Source: Meloidogyne chitwoodi (taxonomy: Eukaryota; Nematoda; Chromadorea; Rhabditida; Meloidogynidae). From it: a stretch of 64,000 nt of DNA. This document shows, in pieces, positions 24,608 through 35,261 of the stretch. A model generated the notes under the pieces. The model saw only the letters and a program-made list of their open reading frames with translations, was not told the origin of the DNA and made no database searches. The stretch lies in assembly GCA_015183035.1 (NCBI GenBank), contig JACZZP010000011.1, positions 1,984,001-2,048,000 on the forward strand, in the 5' to 3' direction. The position numbers were made by a program, and so were the translations under genes. The number at the start of each line of letters is the position of its first letter. The stretch's first letter is position 1.

Positions 24608-26102
24608 TTATTTCTTTCTTTTTTCTTCAATTCCCGCAGTTGAAACTGCTGAAAAATTTAATTTTCTTTTACGATGTATTTTTTCAATTTTAGCTTCCTC
24701 TTGTAGTAATAATTCTGATAATTTTGAAGCCAATATAGAATTTTCTAAAAATTGAAAAATTTTTAGAAAATTAAATTCTTTAAATTAATAAAAATTAAAT
24801 AAATTACAAAAAAAACGCCGAGAATATTTTTCTATTTACCCCTGCCCCGAATAATCGCAGGGCAAATAATGAAATCTTTTATAATTTCTGGATTTATCCT
24901 TGCGAGAAATAAATCGATTTTAGGCAGGAAAACAAGTAAAAAATTGAAAAATAAAAAATTATGAGGGAACGCGGCTTCTTGGTCACATAGAGGAACAACC
25001 AAAAAGCACCCTCATGACAGCATAAACGCCAAAAAAAATAAAGAAAAAACCTGAAGAAATTTTTCCAATAGGTGTTTGTTTAACAACCTCAAAAGAATCA
25101 TCTTCTTCCCGTTTTTGAGAATTTTCAATTTGTTTTTCAGGCGTTTCTGGAATTATTTGCAGTATTTTACGTCTTGCTTTTGACTGCAATTTGATGGGAT
25201 TAATAGGCGATAATTTGTACGATTTACGACGAGGTGCTTCTAAACAAAATTTATTTTAGTTATTTAAATTGATAATTCAAAAAAAAAACCTGTTTTTTCT
25301 TCAAGTTTTCCTCCCTTTTGTTTTTCAAATTCTTCTTCTAATTCGTCCAAAAGCCTCTGCATTTTATCAGGTTTTTTATTATCTAGGGAAGTGTCCATAG
25401 AAACTGAAGAAGTGTTTGGTAGTTGAGAGGGTGGTATTGACAATTTAAAATTCTAAGAAAATAAATAAAAATCGGAATTTTATTTAAAAGAAATTTGTTG
25501 CGGATAAGTTTGTCCGAAAAAAACAAATTATTAAAAAAGTAAAATTATTCAATTCGAATTCAATTTTTAAATTAAAAATTTATAAGTTTTAAAACAAAAA
25601 ACCTTTGACAAGTAGTATTCAGATTCCTCATCAGGTTTTGAACTATTATGAGAAGAATCCATAGAAACTGAAGATACGTCAAACAATTGAAAAATTGTTG
25701 ATTTTTCCAAATTCTTAAAATAAATTAAAAGCAAAACAAGCAAGTAAAGGAATAGAATAATTTATAAAAATTTGCGGACAGAATTTGCGGACAATTTTCG
25801 CCATTAAAATAAATCGGTTTTTACGTGACTATTATTTAAAATTAATAAACAACCCAAAATAAAGTTTTAAAAAATTAAAGTTTAAAGAAAACCTTGTTAA
25901 TAGCCATATCAATATAATTAACAACTCCACATTCTTTTTCAGTTTTATCAAAACAATTTAAATGTAGTCGAAAACTTTTGCCGTTAAACAATTGTTGACA
26001 ATCAATACAAGTAAATAAACAATTTTTACATTTTAATAAATGCCTTTTTATTTGTGTTTTATTTAAAGATTCTTTACAATCGTTGCAAGTGAAGAAAACC
26101 AT
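24608..26102 (-). CDS. LYAR-type zinc-finger nucleolar protein
   Basis: Five exons (26102-25893, 25713-25603, 25452-25290, 25239-25051, 24744-24608) give 269 residues. The start MVFFTCNDCKESLNKTQ followed by two C2H2-like units (C-x2-C...H...C, CNDC/HLLKC and CIDC/HLNCF) is the LYAR zinc-finger signature, and the position right at the N-terminus is typical. The C-terminal half is Lys/Arg/Glu-rich and ends IEEKRKK. LYAR proteins are nucleolar and linked to rRNA processing and cell growth; that role is taken from the family. The product is shorter than vertebrate LYAR (~380 residues). Exons 2 and 3 look duplicated: both start with Asn and share SSVSMD.S...KPD. A 166-bp gap separates it from eIF2D downstream. 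Confidence 0.85.
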
Positions 26103-26242
26103 TGAGCTGAAAATAAACTTAAAAAAAAATAAGTTAACAAATGCTTTTCGTTTGAAAAATTTCAAGCGCGCAAACTAACAAAAAACATAACGCCACAATA
26201 TTTTATGAAGAAGCCGGATAATCGCAAAATTTGTAGCTTATT

Positions 26243-26592
26243 TAAATGATTTAGCTGTTTGGACATTTTGTCCTTTTTATTATATTTATGTATTTCGTTA
26301 TTTTTCTTCGATAGGACAAAGTTTCTTTCTATGCGTAATATTAGAGAAACAAAAAAGAAAAGAGAGTGTGTGTATGACTGTAAGAGTTTATAGTATTAAG
26401 GTTATAAAATTACATGTCTTTTATTTCTCGTCTGAAATTTATTTGTTTTCTCTGCTTATGTTTACAACTTTTCTTAGCAGCTTCGGTTTAATTATCCAAG
26501 TTTAAGGTACTAAATGTTCCAGCCCTTTAGAAGTGGCGACTTGGAAAATTTTGGAATTGCTTTGCCTTTTTGGTGAGGCTTAAAATGACTGT
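26243..26592. mobile_element. Second near-identical copy of the 20872 element, right end missing
   Basis: From 'gatttagctgtttggacatt' to 'ggaattgctttgcc' it matches 20.88-21.23 kb almost base for base, with small indels such as gtgtgtatgac. The right terminal inverted repeat is absent, so this is a 3'-truncated copy. Confidence 0.8.
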
Positions 26593-26774
26593 AAAATATT
26601 GTAATCATAGTTTTATTTTATGAATGTTTTATTTAAAATCTGGGTTGCCAGTCTCATGTGATAACGGAGAATTAAATGTTTTTGTTAATCGGTTTATTGG
26701 TTGAATAATATTTTTTTTGAAAAAAATCTTTTTAATTTTTATAAAAAAATTGCCAAAATAAATTTTTAAATTAA

Positions 26775-28464
26775 TCAATTCCATTGTTCATTTAACTGTT
26801 CAAAATAAGCTTTTCCTAGTTGCTCTTTTGGTGTTATTCTAATTAAATGATTTTGTCTTCCGCTTCGATTATAAATTATATAATGTCTGAAGAATATAAA
26901 AGCAGTGGAAATGTAAAGAAGTTGAGGCTGAAAAAGAAAATTTTTAAGAAATTTACCCATAACATTACAAAAAATACACTTACAATAGTAATTAAATTAT
27001 AATTAGCTAAGAAAACACTAAAAGAAATAAATGGCTGAAAAGAACATAGAACAATCACTAAACCAAAGTAAATTGTATAACTTAATCCATAAGCAATATC
27101 TAATGGAAGAATAAAGCGAATAGCTAACAAATTCTCATGAAACTGATAATTCTCTGCTAAGCTATAACCTTTAATTTGATGATGTTGATTTGCACTATAT
27201 AGAAAAGTTTAACAAATTAGGTAATTTTGTTTACAGAACTTAAGTTTGCGCTTTTATGTTTATTTTTTATTTAACTTGTTAAGTATAGTTTTATTTAAAA
27301 AAGAAAGTTTATTTCTTAAGTTTATGTTATATTAAATTTAAAAAACTTAAGTTTGTTATTTTAAGTTTGCTATTAAGTTAGTTATTTTAAGTTTGTTATT
27401 ATATAAGTTTGTTATTTTAAGTTTGTGCTATATTAAATTTAAAAAACTTAAGTTTGTTATTTTAACTTTTTGCTATCTTTTAAAATTAAACTTGAATATA
27501 ACTAACGAAAAAACCATCTTCCTCATTCGTCCATTTTTGCGCAACAACAAATAATCACCTATTGCAGTTAATGCTAGCACAACAAGCATAAAATAAGATT
27601 GATAAATAGATAAAATATTGCTTCTTACTGTTACTGTCTATAAATAATAAAATAAATTTAAAAATTATTTTATATTTATATTACAGCATTATATGCAAAC
27701 ATTTTATTCCATTCCATATTAAAATCATCAAGAACAATATATACATAAATTATTAAATAGATAAATGAAATTAGCATCTGAAAAAAAATTATTTATTAAC
27801 TTTGATATTTTTAAATTATTCAAAGTATTTTTTAAATCTAAACTTACCACAATAACGACAATTAAAATGCCAAAAAGATTTCCTTCATTTTCATAATTTT
27901 TGGCTAATTTTGTTGCTCTCCAACGTTCTAATACAGAGCAAAAGTGAAGAAGAGGTAAAGAACACGAGAACGTTAATCCGAAGAATGCTCTAGTCATTAA
28001 CGAATACCACAACGGACATAACATTGCACATGAATTCGAACCAGTAGGGTCAAATATTGTAAGAAACTATAAATTTTAAAATACAATAAAAGTGAAGCAA
28101 AAGGAAGATGTAGCAAATGAAAAATGAAGCAAAAAAACATTTAACAAAGAAACTTACGATTTTACGAAGTTCAACAAGGAAATAGCCAATAATTAAACCC
28201 ATTGAGCTAAGCACAATAAATATATAAATTATCTAGATAAATAATAAAATAAAATTTTATGTTAAAAAAACAAACTTTCAAATTTCCATGCAAAGCTAAC
28301 CAATATTTCTTATAATCTTTAACTAGAAAAACAAAAAGTATAACTGGTATAGTATTAAATAGCATCATAATAATTCTTGCAATTTGTGCATATGTTGCTA
28401 ATATTATATCTTTAGCAAGAATACAGTCACTTGGAATTTGTTGAATATTACTAGTATTATCCAT
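26775..28464 (-). CDS. Nematode 7TM chemoreceptor (Sre/Srab/Sra-like)
   Basis: Exons: 28464-28276, 28232-28158, 28066-27848, 27777-27685, 27637-27515, exon 6 ending at 26984, and 26927-26775, all phase 0 where clear. Seven hydrophobic segments are visible. After TM3 comes ERWRATKLAKNYENEG, resembling the E-R-x-x-A-T...Y-E motif of Sre/Srab receptors, and before TM6 comes YSLAENYQFHENLLAIR, resembling their Y-Q-x-x-E-N motif. Such receptors usually act in the membranes of chemosensory neuron cilia; ligands are unknown. The exon 5/6 junction is odd: the obvious tatatag acceptor leaves a one-base phase mismatch, and only a weak gcagag acceptor a few codons later keeps frame. It may be a real splice variant, an indel or an early pseudogene. 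Confidence 0.75.
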
Positions 28465-29514
28465 TAGATAATTTATTTGGAATCAAGTTTATTTAAATAT
28501 CTAGAATCAGGCGGAATATTAAATTAAAGTTTATTTTATTAATCTGTAGCAAGTTTAGTACTTTTGCTTATAAAAAGAAGTTTTATTTAATTAAATGAAG
28601 CAGGCGGAATATATTCAACTTTAATATATTTTTTAATTTAGTTTATATTTTATATATTAAACTTAAGATTACAAACAAAGAATGCGGATTATAAAAATAA
28701 TGATATATGTAATTACGTAGGCGCGTATTAAATAATGAACTCAAGTAAACCTTCAATTTTTCTTTGCGAGAAAATAAAAAAACTTTAGTCACGATAAATT
28801 ACAGTAATAAATAAAAAAATATTATTTTTAACATGAGTACAAACTTAAAAAATGCAGTTAAAATTAATTATAAAAAATATGTAAAATTAAATATCGACAA
28901 AATAAGCTTTCTTGGCTTAATAAACCACACACAAAAGCAACCAACTAAAAGCAAAAGCTTTATTATAATTTATTTTTTTCTATAAATCTTGTCGCCAAAA
29001 AATTAAAAAAATATAATTACATTAAAATAAATAAAAATTAAATTTTAATATATATTAAACACGAAATTTGTTTAAAAAATTAAAATAAAAATGAAAAAAA
29101 ATTAATGCGTGTCAGTGTGTTGTTGTTTGCCTTGACAATATTTTAAAGGGATAAAAATATAAAATCGTATATTCAACCTTTTTTCTTTAAAATTTATTAA
29201 AAATTAAATTAAATACTTACATCCTTAATATAATTATTTAAATACACTTGTTATGATCAATTAAATTTAAAATAAATAAACTTATGATTTTCTTAATTTT
29301 TAAATTAAATAAAAAACCCAAATTAAAAAAATAAAATTAATATTTTATAACACCTTTTTAAATATTTTTTGACATAAAATGCTTGTTGTCAAACAAATAA
29401 ATGAGGCTTTTTTAATTTTAAAAGAGAAAGTACAATGTAATTAAACATCTGTCATTATAGGTAATCGTTAAAAATTCTTTAATTAAAAAAATATATATTA
29501 TTATTTTTTTAAAT
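28465..29514. other. AT-rich intergenic DNA, no gene seen
   Basis: Upstream flank of the 7TM gene on the minus strand. Only low-complexity sequence is visible. Confidence 0.55.
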
Positions 29515-30456
29515 CGGAACCAGCGCGCTTTGCGCACTGGATTAAGAAACCGCTTCGCGCTTGTAACACTGATTCTAGAAAATTTTGGGTAAAATATAAG
29601 AAAATAACCCTCTAAAAGCTCTTAAAAAAAACTATTAAAAATTAAAAACCAAATTTCAAAATGAGATGCTCCTTAACCCCTGTAAAAAAGGCAACTCATC
29701 ATTCCACAGCTTGAAAAACAATTATTCATTAAAATCTCAGTTAACAAAAACTATCTTAAAACCGCCTACAACAACAAAAAACTTAACTCATTTTGAGTTC
29801 GAGCTCATCCTGAGCTCAAATCGAGCTCATCTTGCATCCATCTCGAGCTCATATTGAGCTCATCTTGAGCTTAAATCGTGTTCATATAGTGCTTAAATCG
29901 AGCTCCTTTTGAGCTCAAATCATGCTCCTCTTGAGCTCAAATCGAGCTCAAATCATGCTAATATTGAGCTTAAATTGAGCTCAAATCGAGCTCTTTTTGA
30001 GCTCAAATCATACTAATCTTGAGTTCAAATCATGCTCCTCTTGAGCTCAAATCGAGCCCATCTCGAGCTCAAATCAAGCTCATATAGAACATAAATAGAG
30101 CTCATATAGAGATCATCTCGAGCTAAAATCGAGCTCCTTTTGAGCTCAAATCATGCTAATCTCGAGCTCAAATCTCATATATATTATAACATAAATAAGA
30201 TCATATAGAGCTTAAATTGAGTCAAATCATGCTCATCATGAGCTCAAATCGAGCTCCTTTTCAGCTAAAATCATGCTAATCTTGTGCTTAAATTGAGCTC
30301 ATCTCAAGCTAAAATCATGCTCTCATGTGCTCAAATCATGCTCCTTTTGAGCTTAAATCGAGCTCATCTCTAGCTCAAATCAAGCTCATATAGACATAAA
30401 TAGAGCTCATATAGATACACGCGCGAAGCGTTTCTTTTTTCAGTGCGCTAGTTCCA
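29515..30456. mobile_element. GAGCTC-rich tandem array bounded by inverted ends
   Basis: The left end (ggaaccagcgcgctttgcgc, followed by actg...aagaaaccgcttcgcgc) and the reverse complement of the right end (ggaactagcgcactg...aagaaacgcttcgcgc) clearly match, so the unit has terminal inverted repeats of ~50 bp. Between them, 29793-30410 is a diverged array of 10-20 bp units such as 'cttgagctcaaatcgagctc', themselves palindromic at each GAGCTC. No protein gene is credible. It reads as a foldback or MITE-like element with an expanded internal satellite. Confidence 0.6.
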
Positions 30457-30540
30457 CCTATCTTATAAGATAAATATAGTTTTTTTTGAATTTTTTTATT
30501 AATTTTTAAATTAGATTTTTTGTATAAAAAGGCATAACTT

Positions 30541-30893
30541 GTCTTGCGATTAGATGGACCCTTGCGATTAATTTTCCTGCGTCTAGATGGCCCCTTGCGA
30601 TTAATTGACTTGCGTCTAAATGGCCCCTTGCGATTACATGTCCTGCGTCTAGATGGACCCTTGCGATTATTTGTCCTGCGTCTAGATGGTCCTTTGCGAT
30701 TAATTGTCTTGCGTCTAAATGGCACCTTGCGATTATTTGTCCTGCGTCTAGATGGCCCCTTGCGATTATTTGTCTTGCGTCTAAATGGACCCTTTGCGAT
30801 TATTTGTTATGCGTCTAAATTGCACCTTGCGAATATTTGTCCTGCGTCTAGATGGCCCTTGCGATTATTTGTCTTGCGTCTAGATGGCCTTTT
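30541..30893. repeat. 33-bp minisatellite, about ten copies
   Basis: Units of 'ttgcgattatttgtcctgcg' plus 'tctagatggcccc' repeat with few changes. As 33 is a multiple of three and the unit lacks stops, both strands stay open (11-residue repeats LRLDGPLRLIV on + and NRKGPSRRRTN on -). I do not call either strand a gene: no start context, splice structure or domain supports it. Confidence 0.85.
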
Positions 30894-30918
30894 TTGATAC
30901 ATTTTTTAAAAATGTTTT

Positions 30919-30992
30919 CACCCTTCGGGTTCGAACCCGCATTCAAATTAGCAAATCCAACACATTACCACTACACCACAACTCATCTTACC
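30919..30992 (-). other. tRNA-like sequence (tRNA-derived)
   Basis: The minus strand carries an A-box-like GGTGTAGTGGTAATG and a perfect palindromic B box CGGGTTCGAACCCG. The T loop is one base short and the acceptor stem is missing, which points to a tRNA relic or a SINE head. Related TGGTGTAGTGG boxes occur in DNA ligase IV introns at 45.23 and 46.22 kb. Confidence 0.45.
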
Positions 30993-31101
30993 TACTTTAA
31001 AATAAAAGTGCTTTTGACTTTGCCTCTATCTCATAAATCTCAATTTTTTAATTCTTGTCAAAAACATAACTACTCTAATCTTTATCCGATCTGAACAATT
31101 T

Positions 31102-31327
31102 TTATACCATTGGATAGCCCAAAGTCTGAAGGTGTGCCCTACCGGCGGGACCAACTCTGTACCTTTATCCACAAAAAAGTTGTGGTCAAAAAACCGCAGC
31201 CACTGCCTCTTTTTCTCTTGTAAAAAAACACGTTTTTTGACATTTTTTCGATATTGTTCGAATTTTTTCAAAAAACTTTTATATACATTCGATAGCCCTT
31301 TAAAAATGCTATCGAATGGATATACAT
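31102..31327. repeat. Repeat with 'cattcgatagccc' direct and inverted copies
   Basis: The motif taccattggatagccc (31105-31120) recurs as 'tacattcgatagccc' near 31285 and inverted as 'gctatcgaatggatata' near 31309. The GC-richer segment between ('cctaccggcgggaccaactc') stands out from its surroundings. It looks like part of a repeat family; 'cattcgaaagagc' near 63.98 kb may be related. Confidence 0.4.
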
Positions 31328-31523
31328 TTACCCACAAAAAAATCAAAATTTATAAAGTTATTCCAAAAATTCAAAAAAACGACCTATTTTATTCTTATAG
31401 GTGGAATAAATACTAACTTTTCTTTGAAGTAAAATTAATTAAAAACAAATTAATTCAATATTTATAAAAAATAAAATTTTTTATAAAAAAAAAGAAAGAA
31501 AAACATAAAATATTTATATTTAT

Positions 31524-34500
31524 TTATAATGGCCTTCCAATCTTTCCCAAATAATAAGCCCAATATCCAATATTAAAAACAAGATAAGACATCGGAAATA
31601 AAACTAAAAGAAAAATTAAATTAAAAAAAAAAATTTTTTTTTACTCATAGATATTCTATCCACTTGTACAGAAGTTATTGTAAAATCTCTCTCAGAAGCA
31701 AAAGGATTAAATTCGCGTAAACGACTACAAAATTGTCTAAACAATTTTTGCCACCAATGTATTTTCTTAAAAATACAAAATTAAAAAAATTTTTTGTATT
31801 TTAAACAAAAACATACATAAACTGGAGGAATTAGAAGAGAATTCTCTTCTTCTGTAATTTTTGTATTTTTAATTTTGTATTTTTCCGGAAAAAGTTTAAT
31901 TAATTATTTTATGTTTTTTGTATTTTATTTTTCAGAATATTAAGTTTTCCGGAAAAACAAGAATTTCTTTTGTAAACATTTATTTTATATTTTTGGTAAT
32001 TATCAGGAAATTTTCCGGAAACCAGAATGATATTTCTCTTCAATAAAACAGAGTGCTTCTTTATTTTTCAGAATTTTTGTATTTTTCAGAATTTTTGTGT
32101 TTTCCGGAATTATACAATTTTAAAACATTTATATAATTAATGTTCCCACCATGTCTAGTAATTGCAGTATTACTTATATTAGCAACAGCATTTCTACTAT
32201 TTCCTGTTGTTGCATCTCCACGAAATATTGCAGATTTTTTAGAATTATTATTTGCTATTGTTTTTGTTGTTGAATTAATATTATTACACATTTTAGTTAA
32301 TTCACTCTCTGATTTTATTTGATTTATTTTTTCATTGCTATTTACAGGAGAATTTCCACCTCCTCCCACACTAGATGGTGAACATATTGGGGAAGGTATA
32401 GGAGAAGCAGAATTACTTTCTTTTCTTATTGGAGAAAGCAAAAATCGTTTTCTAACAACACCCGTACTTCCCATTCCTCCATCTGGAGGATCTGGGTGAT
32501 TTGAAGAATCAAAATTAGGTGCTTGTTTGCGTGTTTTTCTATAAAATTAATTTAATATACCTAATTTATAAAATTAAAAATTTTATTACCTTATTTGATT
32601 GAGCCAATGTCCAAGCACTTTTGACCCAATTTGTCTTTCACGTTCCCACCGATTTAACTTAAGTAAAATTTTTTGTATAAATTAAAAAATAATATAAATT
32701 AAACCTGACAAATAATAGACAACTCAACAAGTGTCCTTTTAATTTAATAATTATTAAAAAAAATTAAACAAGCTTACAAAAATATAAATATAACTGAAAA
32801 TATCATCCAAACATCTAAGCACTTTAAATTTAATTAAAAGTTTCAATTAGACAGAAAAATAATTATTTTACCTTTATGTAGCTGACCCGAGGTAAATGCC
32901 TGTAAATTTGCTTATTTTTAATTAAATTAATAACTTTAATTTTTCCGGAAATTATTTTTAATAGGTTTTACATTTTATTAGACGTTGTGTTTTTCCGGAA
33001 AAGATAAAAAATGAAAATACAGTTCTTTTTACAAAATTGTATTTTAAAAAACTTTCCGGAAAATATTAAAATGAAAATACAGTTCTTTTACACAAGATTG
33101 TATTTCATAAAACTTTCCGGATATATTTTAAAATAACCTAAGAACATTTCCAAATTGAAATGTTAAAGCAAGAAGTGAAGAGACGCCAAGTGTTATTCGC
33201 GCCGACACCGAACGCACATCAAAAAAGAACCCTACCCACGAACTAATAACAGTCAGACTTGTTGGAAAATAAGACTGGAAGAGATAGAAACCATAGCGAC
33301 GGGCGAAGGTAAATTTTACTTGTGCACGGTCCTTCAAAAGTAAAAAAATAATTTTTTAAATAATTTTTAAAATATTAACCCATATTCCGTTTGGGTATTC
33401 CAATCTTTCGTGATCAGTTCCCCATCCAATAAGATCAAAATCTGGCAATTCAACTTTCTCCATCATCTAAAAAGAAAATAAAATTTTATAAATAAAAAAA
33501 ACTAACAGTAACGGGTGTTTCGTGCCATACAAGTCTTACTTCCTCAGTGTTAAAAGAATATGATTCAAAAATTAAATGACAAACAATTGAGTCAAATGGA
33601 AACATTTTCTTAAAAAAATTAAAATTTAAAAATGGTTAAAGTATAATTTAAACTTGCCAAGTCCATTTTACACGGCGCTCTCACATTCAGTCTAAATATT
33701 ACAAAATATAAATAAACTTGAATTATTGTATTTTTCTAAAAATAAACTTGAATATGTATTTTTCAGAAAAATAAAATTGATGTATTTTTCAGAAAAATAA
33801 AATGATGTATTTTCAAAAAAAAACTTGAATTATTGTATTTTTTGCAAACTTGTATTTTTCCGGAAAATATTAAAATATTAACCTAAAATTAGACCAAACA
33901 AGTCCATGCTCATAAAGTATCACAAACTTAAAAAATAAATAAATATTTAAACTTAAGTTTGCAAATTTACTGTATTTTCAGAAGGACTGCGATGTATTGA
34001 TGAGCCTCTTGAGTTAATTATACCTAAAATAATTAATTTAAAAATACAAAAATACAAACAAGTGTCAGGCGTCCAAACTCTAGCGCGAAAGTCGCTTCTA
34101 GAAAATTTAATTTTTAAACTTAAAAATTATTTTTTTAATTAAACTTTAAAGTAATATTTGTAGTGCATACATTTAAGTGCTTAAAACTTAAGCGAGGATC
34201 CATCCTTAAAAATTAAAAAAAAAATTATTTTTTTTTTTAATTTATTTTGCTACCATATTTCACTGTACATTAAATCGAGTTCTGAAAAAATTTTTTTTTT
34301 TTTTTAAATTAAATTTATTTAAATTTAATAAAATTAAAGAAATAATTAATTAAAATTATAAAAAATTTATTTACCAAAATCTGCCGTAATTTCTGATATT
34401 TTTGAGACACCCTTAAAAATTATTATTTATTTTTTTGTTAAAAATTATTAAATTTTTATTTTTTAAATTAATTTAAAATAATTAAAAAAATTTTTAAATT

Positions 34501-35261
34501 TTTTTATTTTTAATTAATTTAAAAAAATTAAAAAAAATTCCAAAAACTTAAAAAAAATTAAATTTAATTTTTTAATAATTAAATTAATTTAAAAAAATAA
34601 ATTTTAACCTGTACATGTAGTTCTATAGTAACATTAACACCTTCTGCTTCGGGTAAAAGACTTTAAAAAAATAAAATTAATTAAAAAAAATAAAAAAATA
34701 ATTAAAATTAATTTAAATTTAAAAATAATTTAAAAAAAAATAAAAAATTAAAAATATTTTAAAAATAAATTAAAAAAAACAAAACTGAGTATCATAATCT
34801 TTAAGAATATGTTCAATAATATTTCCTAAATTTATAGAATTTCTGGTACAACGATTTGAATCAATTATTGAGGCTTTTGTAGTCAAAAATAATTGTTGCA
34901 AAATTAATAAAATTATAAATAAAATTTTTTTTGAATTTAAGGCACTCAAAAATGGCAAAAATAATAAAGAAATAATTGAAGAAAAAAATAAATTTTTTTT
35001 TGATTTTTTAATTTTATTTGTAGTTGAAAAAGTTAATTGATGATAAATATTTTGAATATTTTTTTTTAAATTATTTTTAATAAAATTTTTGGAAAAAGAA
35101 GAGAAAAAATTGTAATAAATTGAGGAATGTTTTTTGATTATTAAATTACTCGTAATTTTTATTTTTTTTTTAATTTTATTATTTTGTTGGCTATGTTTTT
35201 TAGGTTGATTTAATTTATTAATTGAAGAACTGGGAAAATTTATTTGATTAAATTTGATCAT
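31524..35261 (-). CDS. Cys-loop ligand-gated ion channel subunit (nematode ACC/LGC-type)
   Basis: About 20 short exons. Exon 1 (35261-34786) codes a Lys/Asn/Ser-rich stretch, a hydrophobic signal-like segment (LFIILLILQQLFLTT) and the start of the ligand-binding domain (HILKDYDTHLLPEAEGV). Later exons give VNVTIELHVQ, DFELDLMYSEIW, DPRLSFKHLN, VWTPDTCIINSRG, the Cys-loop with exactly 13 residues between cysteines (CKMDLKMFPFDSIVC), then TM1-TM2 (33331-33138) with SARITLGVSSLLALTFQFGN. These are followed by HLPRVSYIK, TM3, a long Ser/Asn-rich intracellular loop (32538 to ~32100), FASERDFTITSVQVDRIS and TM4 ending at TAA 31524. Ala-Arg before TM2 suggests an anion channel, though the usual preceding Pro is Ser. 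The ligand (acetylcholine or amine) cannot be told. The exon 9 donor is GC. The exact end of the loop exon is not settled. Confidence 0.88.

Noticed and set aside
30375..30897. Long repeat-protein frames on both strands
   Set aside because: Both come from the same 33-bp minisatellite; no start, splice or domain evidence favours either.
34770..35261. Separate secreted or membrane protein upstream of the channel
   Set aside because: Its end joins in phase to the next channel exon and supplies the expected start of the ligand-binding domain, so it is exon 1 of the channel.
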